Notes: generated by a model from the sequence alone, not told the origin. Positions 8,560 through 17,355 are shown, counted from the first letter of the stretch. The stretch: DNA of 52,992 nt from Bacteroidota bacterium (GCA_023425865.1 JAFABV010000063.1:1-52992); one strand, 5' to 3'. Translations and numbers: made by a program.

Positions 8560-8674
8560 GTTCATTCTATATGAAATCATCCGATGGTTCTATATGAAAC
8601 CATTCTATGGTTCTATATGAAATCATCCGATGGTTCTATATGAAATCATTCGATGGTTTTATATAGAAGTATTC
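8560..8674. repeat. 23-bp palindrome array, locus 1 (5 units)
   Basis: Five consecutive units of exactly 23 bp start at 8560, 8583, 8606, 8629 and 8652. The typical core is GATGGTTCTATATGAA followed by ACCATTC or a variant. Each unit is an imperfect palindrome: GATGGTT and AACCATC arms around an A/T-rich centre. The same repeat occurs at 20929, 30495 and 39424. Confidence 0.9.
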
Positions 8675-9152
8675 GACACACTGCCCCGAAGTAAAAAAGG
8701 ATAGGGCGGTTGGGGGCAAGCCATTTACGCGTACGGGCACCTCCCCCAATGGTGTTTTTCCCCTGTGCGTCCTGTTTGCGGGTTATTCAAGAGAGAGGGG
8801 GGCAGTTGGATAACCCTCGGCTATTGAGCGGCACCTCGCTGAGGCGAGGCTTGGCGCATCATCTCTGGGGGATGGCGGCTGTCAGAGGTATGGCTTGATA
8901 GTCTGTCACTCAGCATTTGAAGTAATTGGGTGTAGGTGTCGGGATGATGGCATCTGTAAATACAAGGTATGTAAGGATACATGAGCCACTCCTTTGGCTA
9001 CTGAGCCGCTTTGGCGATTCGCCAAAAGCGTATGGGCATAAACAGAGGGCGCCCTCGTGTCATTAAGACGGAGGGCACCCTTAGGTGTGTGGTGAGCTAC
9101 TGGTTGTGCAGCAGCCCCACATGGTTATTTAGTAAACTCTCTGTTGCGAGTG
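8675..9152. other. Non-coding stretch between the 23-bp array and htrA
   Basis: No convincing gene. Small hairpins are visible: CCTCGC/GCGAGG at 8834-8849 and TTTGGCG/CGCCAAA at 9010-9026. A stronger stem at 9046-9081 lies downstream of htrA. The rest shows nothing recognisable. Confidence 0.5.
9046..9081 (-). terminator. Probable htrA terminator stem
   Basis: The arms AGGGCGCCCTC (9046-9056) and GAGGGCACCCT (9071-9081) pair with one mismatch around a 14-nt loop, about 70 bp beyond the htrA stop. There is no strong T-tract, so termination is less certain. Confidence 0.5.
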
Positions 9153-10625
9153 TTATTCGCCATCAACCTTGATGGCCTTATAGTCGGTCTTGCCCGAAGG
9201 CCAGATGCCCGTGATGAAGAGTACGGGGGTCTTGCTCATAGAGGCGCTCTTGACAGCTTCCTGAAGGTCGGAGATAGACTTCATGGGCACGTCGTTGGCC
9301 GTGAGGATGATAAATCCGTCGCTGATGCCACCGTTCTTGAAGGCACCGCTCTTCACGTCTTTCACCTGCAGGCCGTAGCTGATGCCCAATTGCTTCTTGA
9401 GGTTCTCGTCTACGGGGAATACCTTGGCGCCGAGCACGTTGAGGTCGGCGGTCTTCATGACTTTGGTGGTACCCTGCTGGTTCTTCATGGTCACCGTCCT
9501 GCTCATCTTCTTCTTGTCGCGCAGCCATGTGATGGTGGCCTTGTCGCCCGGACGCTTGCCGTTGATGATTTCCTGTAGCTCGGCCATCTTGGTGATGTTC
9601 TTGCCGTCGATGCTTACCACGATGTCGCCCTTCATCAGTCCGGCCTCAGAGGCGGCGCTGCTCTCGGTGATGTCGTCCACATATACGCCGTCGTTGGTGC
9701 CGAGGTCGGGCACGTCTTTGCCATCGCTCTTCAGGCCATTGATATAGTTGAGCACATCAGTACCCTTGATGCCGAGGTAGGCACGCTGCACGGTGCCATA
9801 CTCCTTGAGGTCGGCCACCACCTTATTCATAATGGTGGTCGGGATGGCGAAGCCGTATCCGGCGTACGAACCGGTCTCGGAGTAGAGCATGGCGTTGATG
9901 CCGACCAGTTCACCCTTGGTGTTGACCAGTGCTCCTCCAGAGTTGCCGCGGTTGATGGCGGCGTCGGTCTGTATGAAGCTCTCCACGCCGTTCTGTCCCA
10001 AGGTACGTGCCTTGGCGCTGACGATACCGGCTGTCACGGTGTTGTTGAGTCCGAAGGGGTTGCCCACGGCAATCACCCATTCACCCACGCGCAGCTTGTC
10101 TGAGTCGCCGATGGGCAGTGTAGGCAGGTTTTTGCCATCAATCTTGATCAGCGCCAGGTCGGTGGTGGGGTCGGTGCCGATGATGCGTGCGTTAAATTCG
10201 CGGTTGTCTTCCAGGGTAACTGTCAATTCGTCAGCCCCATTCACCACGTGGTTGTTGGTGACGATGTATCCGTCAGAGCTGATAAGCACGCCCGAGCCGG
10301 TGGCCTCCTGTTTGGGTGTGCGCACCTGCCGCTTCTGCGTGCCTCCTCGTCCCTGTCCGGGGTCGCCAAAGAAGCCAAAGGGGTCGCTGAAGAAGTCGGA
10401 GAAGGGGTCGCTCTGCACCTCTACGGTTTGTGTCTTAGAATTTTTTACATACTTGATGTGTACCACAGCCGGCAGCGCTTTATCAGAGGCATAGGTCAGA
10501 TCCACAGGCTGTCCGGCCTGAGCCACTTCATTGGTATCGGCATTCACCTTGATGAAAGAGCCTGCGGAAAAGGCCAAGGCTACGACGCAGAGGCCTGTAA
10601 GCAGATAACTTGAATATTTTCTCAT
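9153..10625 (-). CDS. htrA: Periplasmic serine protease, HtrA/DegP-DegQ (Do) family
   Basis: A 490-aa protein: N-terminal signal or anchor segment (about 8-25), trypsin-like protease domain (about 105-300), then two PDZ domains (about 300-400 and 400-485). The triad is visible: H126 in VTNNHVV, D156 in TDLALIKI, S229 in NRGNSGG. An acidic/Phe/Gly-rich loop (about 73-95, FSDFFSDPFGFFGDPG) replaces the LA-loop region. The family degrades or refolds misfolded envelope proteins. It is alone on its transcript: RNase P RNA is divergent upstream and a hairpin follows. The 5' leader would be about 105 nt from the candidate promoter. Confidence 0.96.
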   Translation of the reverse strand: MRKYSSYLLTGLCVVALAFSAGSFIKVNADTNEVAQAGQPVDLTYASDKALPAVVHIKYVKNSKTQTVEVQSDPFSDFFSDPFGFFGDPGQGRGGTQKRQVRTPKQEATGSGVLISSDGYIVTNNHVVNGADELTVTLEDNREFNARIIGTDPTTDLALIKIDGKNLPTLPIGDSDKLRVGEWVIAVGNPFGLNNTVTAGIVSAKARTLGQNGVESFIQTDAAINRGNSGGALVNTKGELVGINAMLYSETGSYAGYGFAIPTTIMNKVVADLKEYGTVQRAYLGIKGTDVLNYINGLKSDGKDVPDLGTNDGVYVDDITESSAASEAGLMKGDIVVSIDGKNITKMAELQEIINGKRPGDKATITWLRDKKKMSRTVTMKNQQGTTKVMKTADLNVLGAKVFPVDENLKKQLGISYGLQVKDVKSGAFKNGGISDGFIILTANDVPMKSISDLQEAVKSASMSKTPVLFITGIWPSGKTDYKAIKVDGE

Positions 10626-10738
10626 ATTCGTTGTGTTTATTAATTGTTTTGTTGTTATTAATTCTATGATATGTACAAGGTGGCAGGAGGTGTAGACACT
10701 GTGTTCAGTCCATTATTGCCGCCTGCTGTAGTTGGTTG

Positions 10739-10746
10739 CAAATATA
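10739..10746 (-). promoter_or_regulatory. Candidate htrA -7 box
   Basis: The minus strand reads TATATTTG, an exact TAnnTTTG match; no clear TTTG lies 19-21 nt upstream. It predicts a long leader containing a weak stem (GGCAGGAGG against GCCGCCTGC). Confidence 0.5.
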
Positions 10747-10908
10747 GGAGCAAAAATTCTGATTGTGTCAGTTTGTCGGCTTTGTTTATTCCAATTTAAC
10801 ACTTCGTTTTTAACAGTTAACGGCTCTTAAGTCCCCGGCGTTTTTATTTTACATTCATTTAAGAGCGGTTTTTGTGTAATGTGACCGTAGGGTTTCGATT
10901 TAATTTAT

Positions 10909-10916
10909 TACTTTTG
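10909..10916 (+). promoter_or_regulatory. rnpB -7 box
   Basis: TACTTTTG lies six bases before the first paired base of RNase P RNA, as expected for a promoter with its start at the RNA 5' end. The -33 region is weak. Confidence 0.7.
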
Positions 10917-10921
10917 CAGTT

Positions 10922-11313
10922 GTAAGGCAGTGCTCCGGCTTTGTCGCTGGTACACGTCAGTGTACGGGAGGAAAGTCCGGGCAGCATAAGACGCTCCACT
11001 TCCGAAAATAGAAGCTATTGGCGACAGTAGGTGAAGGTAGAAGAGAACGACCGCCACGACGCTGTTGTGGTAAGGGTGAGAAGGTGGTGTAAGAGACCAC
11101 CGGGCGGCGGGTGATCGTCGTGCCGTACCGTCTGGAGGCTGCAAGTTCATGTATACCATCGTCATGTCAGGGTTGTCTGCCCGATGCGATATAAAGCGCA
11201 ACGATGGAGGGTAGAACGCTGGAGTTGCAGGGTGACCTGCAACGTAGATAAATGACAGAGCTCCTCCTCAATAAGGAGGATACAGAACCCGGCTTATCAG
11301 GGCACTGCCTTAC
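10922..11313 (+). ncRNA. rnpB: RNase P RNA (bacterial type A)
   Basis: A structural RNA of about 392 nt, the ribozyme that trims tRNA 5' leaders. The ends pair over 12 bp (GTAAGGCAGTGC with GCACTGCCTTAC), forming P1. Conserved core elements are present: GAGGAAAGTCCGGGC near the 5' side (about 10969-10983), AGAGACCACCGGGCGGC in the middle, and ACAGAACCCGGCTTA near the 3' end, the P4 strands. A TTTTTAT tract follows. Confidence 0.96.
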
Positions 11314-11361
11314 TTTTTATGTTTTTGCCCATATCAATCGCTGAAAACCAATTTACGCATC

Positions 11362-11808
11362 ATGAAGGAATTACAACCCAACATACTCGATGATTACGAG
11401 CATCGCATCACCCTGGCTGTGGAGCGCCATGGTGACGAGCCCGACTTTCCCCAGTTGGGGCAATACGGCATAGACCGCGAGAGGCTCAGCAGCTACTTGT
11501 TTGATTACCAGGCCATACTTGATGGCGAGGGGTCGCAGCGCGCCCAGCTCACGCTCTATGGCATCATTGCCATCGTACCGGTGCTTGTGCTCAGCGCCTT
11601 TCCTGAGGCTCAACTTCCCTGGGGACGCTGGTCGCTGTTGGTGGGCATTGGCATGGGTGTGCTCTTGTCTGTGGCTGTCAAGGCTGTCAGACTGTCATTG
11701 AAGAACGCGCGGCTTCGTAAGTTCCGCGGCGGTAACAGTGACCTTGCCGCCTACTGTGATGCCGTGAGCAATTATGTCAATCTTTATAAACGGAATATAT
11801 ATGAATAA
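11362..11808 (+). CDS. Hypothetical membrane protein
   Basis: A 148-aa protein of no recognised family. The first 65 residues are polar and probably cytoplasmic. Two hydrophobic segments follow: about 65-82 (YGIIAIVPVLVLSAF) and 88-108 (WSLLVGIGMGVLLSVAVKAV), a hairpin in the inner membrane. The C-terminus is basic and polar. Its stop overlaps the start of the DUF1232 gene within ATGAATAA, so the pair is probably co-transcribed and translationally coupled. It starts 49 bp after rnpB. The function is unknown. Confidence 0.75.
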   Translation: MKELQPNILDDYEHRITLAVERHGDEPDFPQLGQYGIDRERLSSYLFDYQAILDGEGSQRAQLTLYGIIAIVPVLVLSAFPEAQLPWGRWSLLVGIGMGVLLSVAVKAVRLSLKNARLRKFRGGNSDLAAYCDAVSNYVNLYKRNIYE

Positions 11809-12199
11809 AATCGAGCTTCCAGACTTTATGAAGTACAAAGACAAATTCTCCAAGTCGGAATTTGTCGAGAAAATCTCTACCGTGGCCAAACGTGCAGGCG
11901 CCAAGTTTGTATATGCCGCGCTGATCTTGTTTTATACCCTTGAGAGCGACAAAGTGTCTATCAAGGACAAGGCAATCATCATTGGTGCCTTGGGCTATCT
12001 GATCAGTCCGCTCGACTTGGTGCCCGACGCCATCCCCATCGCTGGACTTGGCGACGACCTTGCCGTGCTTATCTATGTGCTGCGCAAGGTGTGGGGCGAT
12101 GTGTCTGAGGAGGTGAAGGCCAAGGCGCACGACAAGCTCAGCAAGTGGTTTGACGAGGACGAAATCACCGAGGCCAACGATATTTTTTCTGAGGAATAA
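11801..12199 (+). CDS. DUF1232 (YkvA-like) small membrane protein
   Basis: About 132 aa from the ATG at 11801, chosen because it overlaps the upstream stop (ATGAATAA); an ATG at 11774 in frame is possible but lies deeper inside the previous gene. The hallmark is GALGYLISPLDLVPDAIPIAGLGDD split across about residues 58-82 (YLISPLDLVPDAIP is the DUF1232 signature), within a hydrophobic stretch. A charged C-terminal tail follows. The family occurs widely as small membrane proteins with no established biochemical role. Confidence 0.85.
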   Translation: MNKIELPDFMKYKDKFSKSEFVEKISTVAKRAGAKFVYAALILFYTLESDKVSIKDKAIIIGALGYLISPLDLVPDAIPIAGLGDDLAVLIYVLRKVWGDVSEEVKAKAHDKLSKWFDEDEITEANDIFSEE

Positions 12200-12326
12200 C
12201 GTGTGAGAGCGCGTGGGTGACAGTTGGTGGGGATAGGCATGCTGGGGAGAGTGCTTGTTGTACGCATGGCGTCTGTCATCTCTCCCCATCATACTTATCG
12301 GCCACCTGTCACCTGTCGACTCAGGT

Positions 12327-13589
12327 CTAACCCTCTAAACAGGCATCGAGTTTCTTCTCGATTTCCTCGCGGTTGAGGTTCTGACCGATAAACACAATCT
12401 TCTGCATACGGTCGCCGTATTGGTCATCCCAGTCTTCGCGCACCTGCGGATTCTGTGCCATGAAGTCCTTGAGTTCGTTCTCGGGCATGGTGGCAAACCA
12501 CTGTCCGGCGTTGGTAATATTAAACTGTTTGCCTGCCTGCTCGAAGAGATAGCACGTGTCGAGCTCGTCCTTAAAATAGCACATACCCTTGGCACGCACC
12601 ACGCCGCGTGGCCACTGCGTAGACACAAACTCATCAAACCGGGCTAAATCCATGGCTGGGCGACGATAGTAGACGAATGTCTGGATGCCATACTCCAAGG
12701 CTTCTCCCTGTCCATGGTGATGGTGGTGATGGTGGTGATGGTGGTGGTCATCGTCATCATGGTGACGTTCTTCGTGCCCATGGTGGTGCTCTTCGTGGTG
12801 GTGATGGTGCTCGTGGTCGTGCTCGTCCTCATCATCTTCCTCGTCTTCATGGTCATGCTCTTCCATGGCCTGCACCCAGCGCGGCGAGCGAGCCACTTTC
12901 TCGAAGTCGAATGTGCGGGTGTTGAGCAACTGGTCGAGTTCTACATTGCCGTAGTCGCACTTTATGATTTTAGCCACAGGCTGTATTTCGTGGATGATGC
13001 CCTTGAGGTGCGCCAAGTCTTCGGGGCTGATCTCAGAGGCTTTGTTGAGCAGAATGATGTTGCAGAACTCAATCTGCTGGATGACCAAACTTGCCAGGTC
13101 TTGTTCGCCCATATCCTCTTTCTTCAGTTCTTCGCCGAGTCCGAACTCGTCGCGCATGCGCAGTGCGTCTACCACGGTGACAATGGCGTCGAGGCGAGCA
13201 ATGCCATTCTTGGTGGCTTCGGGAGCAATGAGGTTGGGGTAGGTGCTGATGCTTTGGGCGATGGGAGCGGGCTCGCAGATGCCGCTGGCCTCAATGACAA
13301 TATAGTCGAAGCGATTCATGCTGATGATGTCGTTGAGCTGGTTTACCAAATCCATCTTCAGCGTGCAGCAGATGCAGCCATTTTGCAAGGCCACCAGACT
13401 GTCGTCTCCCTGGTTGACTACGCCACCCTGCTGTATAAGGCTGGCGTCGATATTCACCTCGCCAATGTCGTTGACGATGACAGCAAACTTGATTCCTTTT
13501 TCGTTGGCGAGTATCCTGTTGAGCAGTGTAGTCTTGCCGCTGCCTAAATAGCCGGTCAGCAGCAGCACTGGTGTTTCTTTTTTCTCCAT
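12327..13589 (-). CDS. CobW/COG0523-family metal-chaperone GTPase with His-rich linker
   Basis: 420 aa from the ATG at 13589, which directly precedes the P-loop strand; an upstream in-frame Met at 13640 would add an unlikely leader overlapping the promoter. Walker A is GYLGSGKT (13-20), and the family metal-binding motif is GCICC (71-75). A linker of about 60 residues (roughly 236-300) is almost only His, Asp and Glu, with an 11-His run. The CobW C-terminal domain follows. COG0523 GTPases deliver metals, often Zn, to client enzymes; a His-rich linker suggests Zn, Ni or Co buffering. The encoding DNA is a GTG/ATG-type triplet repeat prone to slippage. The metal is not determined by sequence. 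Confidence 0.92.
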   Translation of the reverse strand: MEKKETPVLLLTGYLGSGKTTLLNRILANEKGIKFAVIVNDIGEVNIDASLIQQGGVVNQGDDSLVALQNGCICCTLKMDLVNQLNDIISMNRFDYIVIEASGICEPAPIAQSISTYPNLIAPEATKNGIARLDAIVTVVDALRMRDEFGLGEELKKEDMGEQDLASLVIQQIEFCNIILLNKASEISPEDLAHLKGIIHEIQPVAKIIKCDYGNVELDQLLNTRTFDFEKVARSPRWVQAMEEHDHEDEEDDEDEHDHEHHHHHEEHHHGHEERHHDDDDHHHHHHHHHHHGQGEALEYGIQTFVYYRRPAMDLARFDEFVSTQWPRGVVRAKGMCYFKDELDTCYLFEQAGKQFNITNAGQWFATMPENELKDFMAQNPQVREDWDDQYGDRMQKIVFIGQNLNREEIEKKLDACLEG

Positions 13590-13625
13590 ATTATATTTTA
13601 TAATTGTTGTCTGTTCGTATATAGG

Positions 13626-13633
13626 CAAATGTA
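13626..13633 (-). promoter_or_regulatory. Candidate -7 box of the CobW-family gene
   Basis: The minus strand reads TACATTTG, matching TAnnTTTG, 37 bp before the chosen ATG. It supports the downstream start. The -33 element is not clear, and no recognisable Zur palindrome was identified. Confidence 0.5.
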
Positions 13634-13685
13634 GTGCCAAAGCGTCTTTGTCACTCTGGTTTCTGCCTATAGATATGGTGATAAT

Positions 13686-14399
13686 CTACATTTTTGCCGG
13701 TTCGGTCTCCTGGTTGATGCCGTCTATATATGGCTTCAGCACACGGCTCCATGCGTCGTAGCCCTCTTCGTTGAGGTGCAGTCCGTCGGTGGTGTAGGCC
13801 CGTTTCAGCACGTAGGTGTTCCCGGTCACCATGTGTGGGAAGATGTCAATATAGGTCAGTCCCTGTGCTTGGCAATACGCTTTCAGCAGTTGGTTGATGA
13901 CCGGCACCTTGGGCGTGCATCCCTGCAGTGTCTTCCAGCGGTTGGTCGACTCGTTGATGGGTAGTAAGCTTTGCACATAGAGCCGCACGTCTTTGTTGGT
14001 TTGGCTGATTGTGTCAATCAGCCCTTTGACATGCTCGAACACCTCCTTCTCCGTGAGTCCGTGACTCAGGTCGTTGATGCCGCACATCAGCACGATGGCC
14101 TTCGGGCGGTAGGGCACAAACTGGTGCAGCCTGTGGGTCATGCCCTGCGCGTCGTCGCCGATGATGCCGTAGTTCACCACGTTGTCGGCGCCGAGTCTGC
14201 GGTTCCAGTCTTTGCCGTTCTCGGTGAGGCTGTTGCCCAGCATGACAATCTTGGTGGAATCGACCGGCGGCCGCCGTTCAAACTCCTCGATTCGCTGCAG
14301 ATAGTGGTCAGTGGGCCTGAATTCTGGCTGCTGGCCAAACGTTGTGTTGCTCATACATAACAAGATAAAGGTGAAAAGATACGCTTTGAAAAGTCTCAT
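13686..14399 (-). CDS. Secreted SGNH/GDSL-family esterase
   Basis: A 237-aa protein. An N-terminal signal peptide (about 1-22, YLFTFILLCMSNTTFG) predicts export. The SGNH blocks are in order: S57 in LGNSLTE, Gly in YGIIGDD, GIND (about 106-109), and D205/H208 in TTDGLHLN. These form the Ser-Asp-His catalytic set of carbohydrate esterases and platelet-activating-factor-acetylhydrolase-like enzymes. It is the last gene of a minus-strand operon after an MBOAT acyltransferase and an anchored SGNH protein, so an acyl-ester on a cell-surface glycan is a likely substrate. The substrate is inference. Confidence 0.9.
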   Translation of the reverse strand: MRLFKAYLFTFILLCMSNTTFGQQPEFRPTDHYLQRIEEFERRPPVDSTKIVMLGNSLTENGKDWNRRLGADNVVNYGIIGDDAQGMTHRLHQFVPYRPKAIVLMCGINDLSHGLTEKEVFEHVKGLIDTISQTNKDVRLYVQSLLPINESTNRWKTLQGCTPKVPVINQLLKAYCQAQGLTYIDIFPHMVTGNTYVLKRAYTTDGLHLNEEGYDAWSRVLKPYIDGINQETEPAKM

Positions 14400-14426
14400 A
14401 GTTATTGCCTCCTTAGTTGAAACGGT

Positions 14427-15911
14427 TCAGAATTGGAAATAGATGAACGGCTGGATCTCGCTGCTTTTGATCTGGATGACGATGAAGATAATCACCGTGA
14501 GCATCAGCACGCTGAGCAGCACGCCGCCGCGCTTGAGCGCACAAACCGACAGGCTGCACAGCCGGTCGGGGACAAAGTGGGTGACGAAGCCGAAGGCCAC
14601 GAGCAACAAGACATACCGGTAGGAGATCAGCACGTCGCCGACAAGCTCGGGGTGGAAATTGGTGAAAATCTGCGAGAGCATCACGCCGCACCCCTCCCAG
14701 GTCTGCATGCGGAAAATCATGAACATAAACGCCACGGCCTGAAACGTGAGGAAGACGGCCGCCACGCGCTTCCATCCCGTCGACCGGTAGTGCTTGTCGT
14801 GGTGAAGGATGTCTTGTCGCAGAAACTTATGCGCCGCCAGCAGCAGTCCGTGAATGCCGCCCCAGGCCACAAAGTTCCAGCTGGCGCCATGCCATAGTCC
14901 GCAGAGCAACATCGACCCCACCAGATTGACATAAGTCATCACCTTGCCCCGGCGGTTTCCACCCATTGAAATATACACATAGTCGCGAATCCACGACGAC
15001 AGCGAAATGTGCCAGCGGTGCCAGAAGTCGGTCATGCTCTGGGCCTTGAACGGCGCGTTGAAGTTGTCGGGGAAATGGAAGCCCAGCAGCAGGGCTAAGC
15101 CGATGGCCATGTCGCTGTAGCCGCTGAAGTCGCAGTAGATTTGCAGACTGTAGCCATAGAGTCCGAGCAGATTCTCGAAGCCCGAGTAGAGCGACGGGTT
15201 GTCGAAGATGCGGTCGACGAAGTTGAGGCTGATGTAGTCGCTGATGACAGCCTTCTTGAACAGTCCGATGGCAATCATGAATACGCCGCGCGCCACCATG
15301 GTGTCGCTCACCTCCAACCTGCGGCGTATCTGCGGGGCGAAGTCGCGTGCCCTGACGATGGGGCCGGCCACGAGCTGCGGGAAGAACGACACATAGAAGG
15401 CATAGTCGAGCAGACTGTCGAGCGGCTTCAGCCGGTCGCGGTAGACGTCGATGGTGTAGCTCAGGCTCTGGAACGTGAAGAAGCTGATGCCCACCGGCAG
15501 GAAGATGTCCCAGGGCTGGAAGTTGTTGCCGATGATTTGGCTCACCATGCCCGCGAAGAAGTTGGTGTATTTGAAATAGGCCAGGAACCCCATGTCGATG
15601 AGTATGCTCACCGTGAGCAACAGCCTTTGCAGCCTGCGGTTGTCGCGGTGCCGGTCGATGCCGCGTGCCAGCAGAAAGTCGGTCGTCGTGACCAGCCCCA
15701 GCAACAGGAAGTAGAACCCGCTGCTCTTATAATAGAAGTAATAGGAGAAGAGTGTGACAAAGAGAATGCGCGCCGTGTCTCTGTTGCGCAGCATATAGTA
15801 CACCGCGCTGAAGGCGACAAACAGAAACAAGAAGAGGCCGCTGTTGAAGATGAGCGGATTCTGCGGACTGTAGGATAATTCGTTGAGGAGATGCTGAACC
15901 AGTGTATTCAC
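14427..15911 (-). CDS. MBOAT-family membrane O-acyltransferase (AlgI/DltB/PatA-like)
   Basis: A 494-aa polytopic protein with about ten hydrophobic segments. The family motif is SMTDFWHRWHISLSSWIRD (mid-protein), and the catalytic His is H341 in LCGLWHGASWNFV. Such proteins pass acyl groups, usually acetyl, across the inner membrane to exported polysaccharide or peptidoglycan. The 9-bp gap to the upstream SGNH protein gene and 27 bp to the downstream esterase support one operon, the usual MBOAT plus SGNH arrangement. The polymer modified is unknown, as no polysaccharide synthesis genes lie nearby. Confidence 0.94.
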   Translation of the reverse strand: MNTLVQHLLNELSYSPQNPLIFNSGLFLFLFVAFSAVYYMLRNRDTARILFVTLFSYYFYYKSSGFYFLLLGLVTTTDFLLARGIDRHRDNRRLQRLLLTVSILIDMGFLAYFKYTNFFAGMVSQIIGNNFQPWDIFLPVGISFFTFQSLSYTIDVYRDRLKPLDSLLDYAFYVSFFPQLVAGPIVRARDFAPQIRRRLEVSDTMVARGVFMIAIGLFKKAVISDYISLNFVDRIFDNPSLYSGFENLLGLYGYSLQIYCDFSGYSDMAIGLALLLGFHFPDNFNAPFKAQSMTDFWHRWHISLSSWIRDYVYISMGGNRRGKVMTYVNLVGSMLLCGLWHGASWNFVAWGGIHGLLLAAHKFLRQDILHHDKHYRSTGWKRVAAVFLTFQAVAFMFMIFRMQTWEGCGVMLSQIFTNFHPELVGDVLISYRYVLLLVAFGFVTHFVPDRLCSLSVCALKRGGVLLSVLMLTVIIFIVIQIKSSEIQPFIYFQF

Positions 15912-15920
15912 GTTGTTCGT

Positions 15921-17303
15921 TTATTTAATGATTCCCGCCTGTTGCTTGCGTCGATAGTTTTCCATGCCCGCCTCGACCGACTTGCAGAACTGGCGTGCCA
16001 GTTGCTTGCCGCCTTCGTAGTTGATGTGGGTGTAGTCTTTGTTGGCCCATTTCTTGTCTACATACCTGCGCACGGAGTTCTTGCCCCCCATGGCATCGAA
16101 CATACTGTAGAACGCCACCTGCTCTTGGGCGGCCAGTTGCTGTTGATAGGAGATGAGCACGGGTATGACCTTCATGGTGCGTATGCCGTCGGCGGTGCGT
16201 TGGTCGCGGTCGGTCACGCTCATGATGAGAATGGCGGCCTCGGGGTAGGCCTTGCGCAGTTTGGCCACCACGGCCTTCATCTTGGTGAGGTAATGCTTCA
16301 CAAACTGCGTGTCGTTGTCGTCGGTGGCCACGTTCAGGCCATAGTGCAGAATGATGAGGTCGTAGGGCCGCAGGTGGGCAAAGGCGGAGAGACGCTCGTC
16401 GGACAGTGAGGCCAACGCGTAGCCTGAGATGCCGCGCATGCCCAGGTTGTCGACGATGACGCCCCTGTCGGACTCGAATGCGGCTCCGAAGAAGAGGCTG
16501 CCGGCACCGGCCTGCGTCACCTCAAAGGTTGCGGCGTGCGCCTGCTGGCTGATGCTCACCATCTGCAGGCCGCTACCCGTGGGCTGCAAGGGCTGCAGTG
16601 GCTGGTTGTTCACCGAGCCCGAAATCTGTGTCGTCCCCTGCTTGTCTTCGTAGAAGAACATGGAGTTTTGCCAAGTGCTGGTGCCCTTGCGGAAGGTCGT
16701 GGCGGTGCATTTCAGGCTTGCGCCTGTTACAGCCTTGAAGTATTTCTGGTTGATATCGAGGTTGCTGGCGACATAAGGATGCTTGGTGACACTCGACTCG
16801 GTGAATCCCTTCGACACCACGGCGATGGTGGGTCGGCTGCCGTTAGTGCCCTTGGTGCAGTCGATCCATCCGATGCCCTTCCCGCCGTATTTTTCTTGCA
16901 GCATCTCTCGGATGTCGGCCGTGAGGATGTCGGCTTCGATGAACGAGTCGCCAAAGTAGGCTATGCGTACGGGGCGGGGGAGCGTCGAGGCTTTCGCGAG
17001 CATCTGGTAGAAATGGTTCATGCCCCCGGCCTTGTCTTGCGAGTAGTCTTCGATCATCACCGTGCCTTCCGGGCGGTATTCGTTGAAGTCTTTGGTCTTG
17101 TTGTCTGTTGCCACGGGCAGGGGCACGGGCTTGGGCAGTGGGGTGATAAATTCAGTCGTGCCGGGTTCGGGCAAGAGGTCAGACAGTATGGCCACCTTCC
17201 GCAGCGTAGTGTCACCGATGTGGAGCGTAGGTAATTGGTACATCAGAAGCAGAATAGCCAGAATGATGCCTGATATGGTAAATGCCTTTAACTGATTATC
17301 CAT
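15921..17303 (-). CDS. Membrane-anchored SGNH-hydrolase-like acetylation partner
   Basis: A 460-aa protein. One hydrophobic segment near the N-terminus (about 8-24, FTISGIILAILLLMYQL) anchors it, with the rest in the periplasm. SGNH blocks: GDSF (FGDSFIEADILTAD), a GLN block (ILHYGLNVATDD) and D-x-x-H in KDYTHINYEGG near the C-terminus. In MBOAT systems such proteins (AlgX/AlgJ/PatB-like in role) move the acyl group onto the polymer or remove it. A -7 box lies upstream at 17348-17355, making this the first gene of the operon. Confidence 0.85.
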   Translation of the reverse strand: MDNQLKAFTISGIILAILLLMYQLPTLHIGDTTLRKVAILSDLLPEPGTTEFITPLPKPVPLPVATDNKTKDFNEYRPEGTVMIEDYSQDKAGGMNHFYQMLAKASTLPRPVRIAYFGDSFIEADILTADIREMLQEKYGGKGIGWIDCTKGTNGSRPTIAVVSKGFTESSVTKHPYVASNLDINQKYFKAVTGASLKCTATTFRKGTSTWQNSMFFYEDKQGTTQISGSVNNQPLQPLQPTGSGLQMVSISQQAHAATFEVTQAGAGSLFFGAAFESDRGVIVDNLGMRGISGYALASLSDERLSAFAHLRPYDLIILHYGLNVATDDNDTQFVKHYLTKMKAVVAKLRKAYPEAAILIMSVTDRDQRTADGIRTMKVIPVLISYQQQLAAQEQVAFYSMFDAMGGKNSVRRYVDKKWANKDYTHINYEGGKQLARQFCKSVEAGMENYRRKQQAGIIK

Positions 17304-17347
17304 GAAAGAGAGTGTTTGTGGGCGCGGTCTAACGTCGGTTATGGGTG

Positions 17348-17355
17348 CAAAAGTA
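17348..17355 (-). promoter_or_regulatory. -7 box of the SGNH-MBOAT-SGNH operon
   Basis: The minus strand reads TACTTTTG, matching TAnnTTTG, 45 bp before the first gene. The -33 position is weak. Confidence 0.55.

Noticed and set aside
8560..8674. 23-bp array as a second CRISPR array
   Set aside because: The units are directly adjacent with no unique spacers, and they are palindromic, so it is a tandem repeat.
8710..8898. 62-codon open frame on the plus strand
   Set aside because: Low-complexity, Pro/Arg/Gly-rich translation in non-coding DNA with hairpins; no family features.
12677..13547. Val/Met-rich plus-strand frame opposite the His-rich linker
   Set aside because: It is the shadow of the CobW-type triplet repeat; the apparent hydrophobic protein comes from reading GTG/ATG repeats on the other strand.
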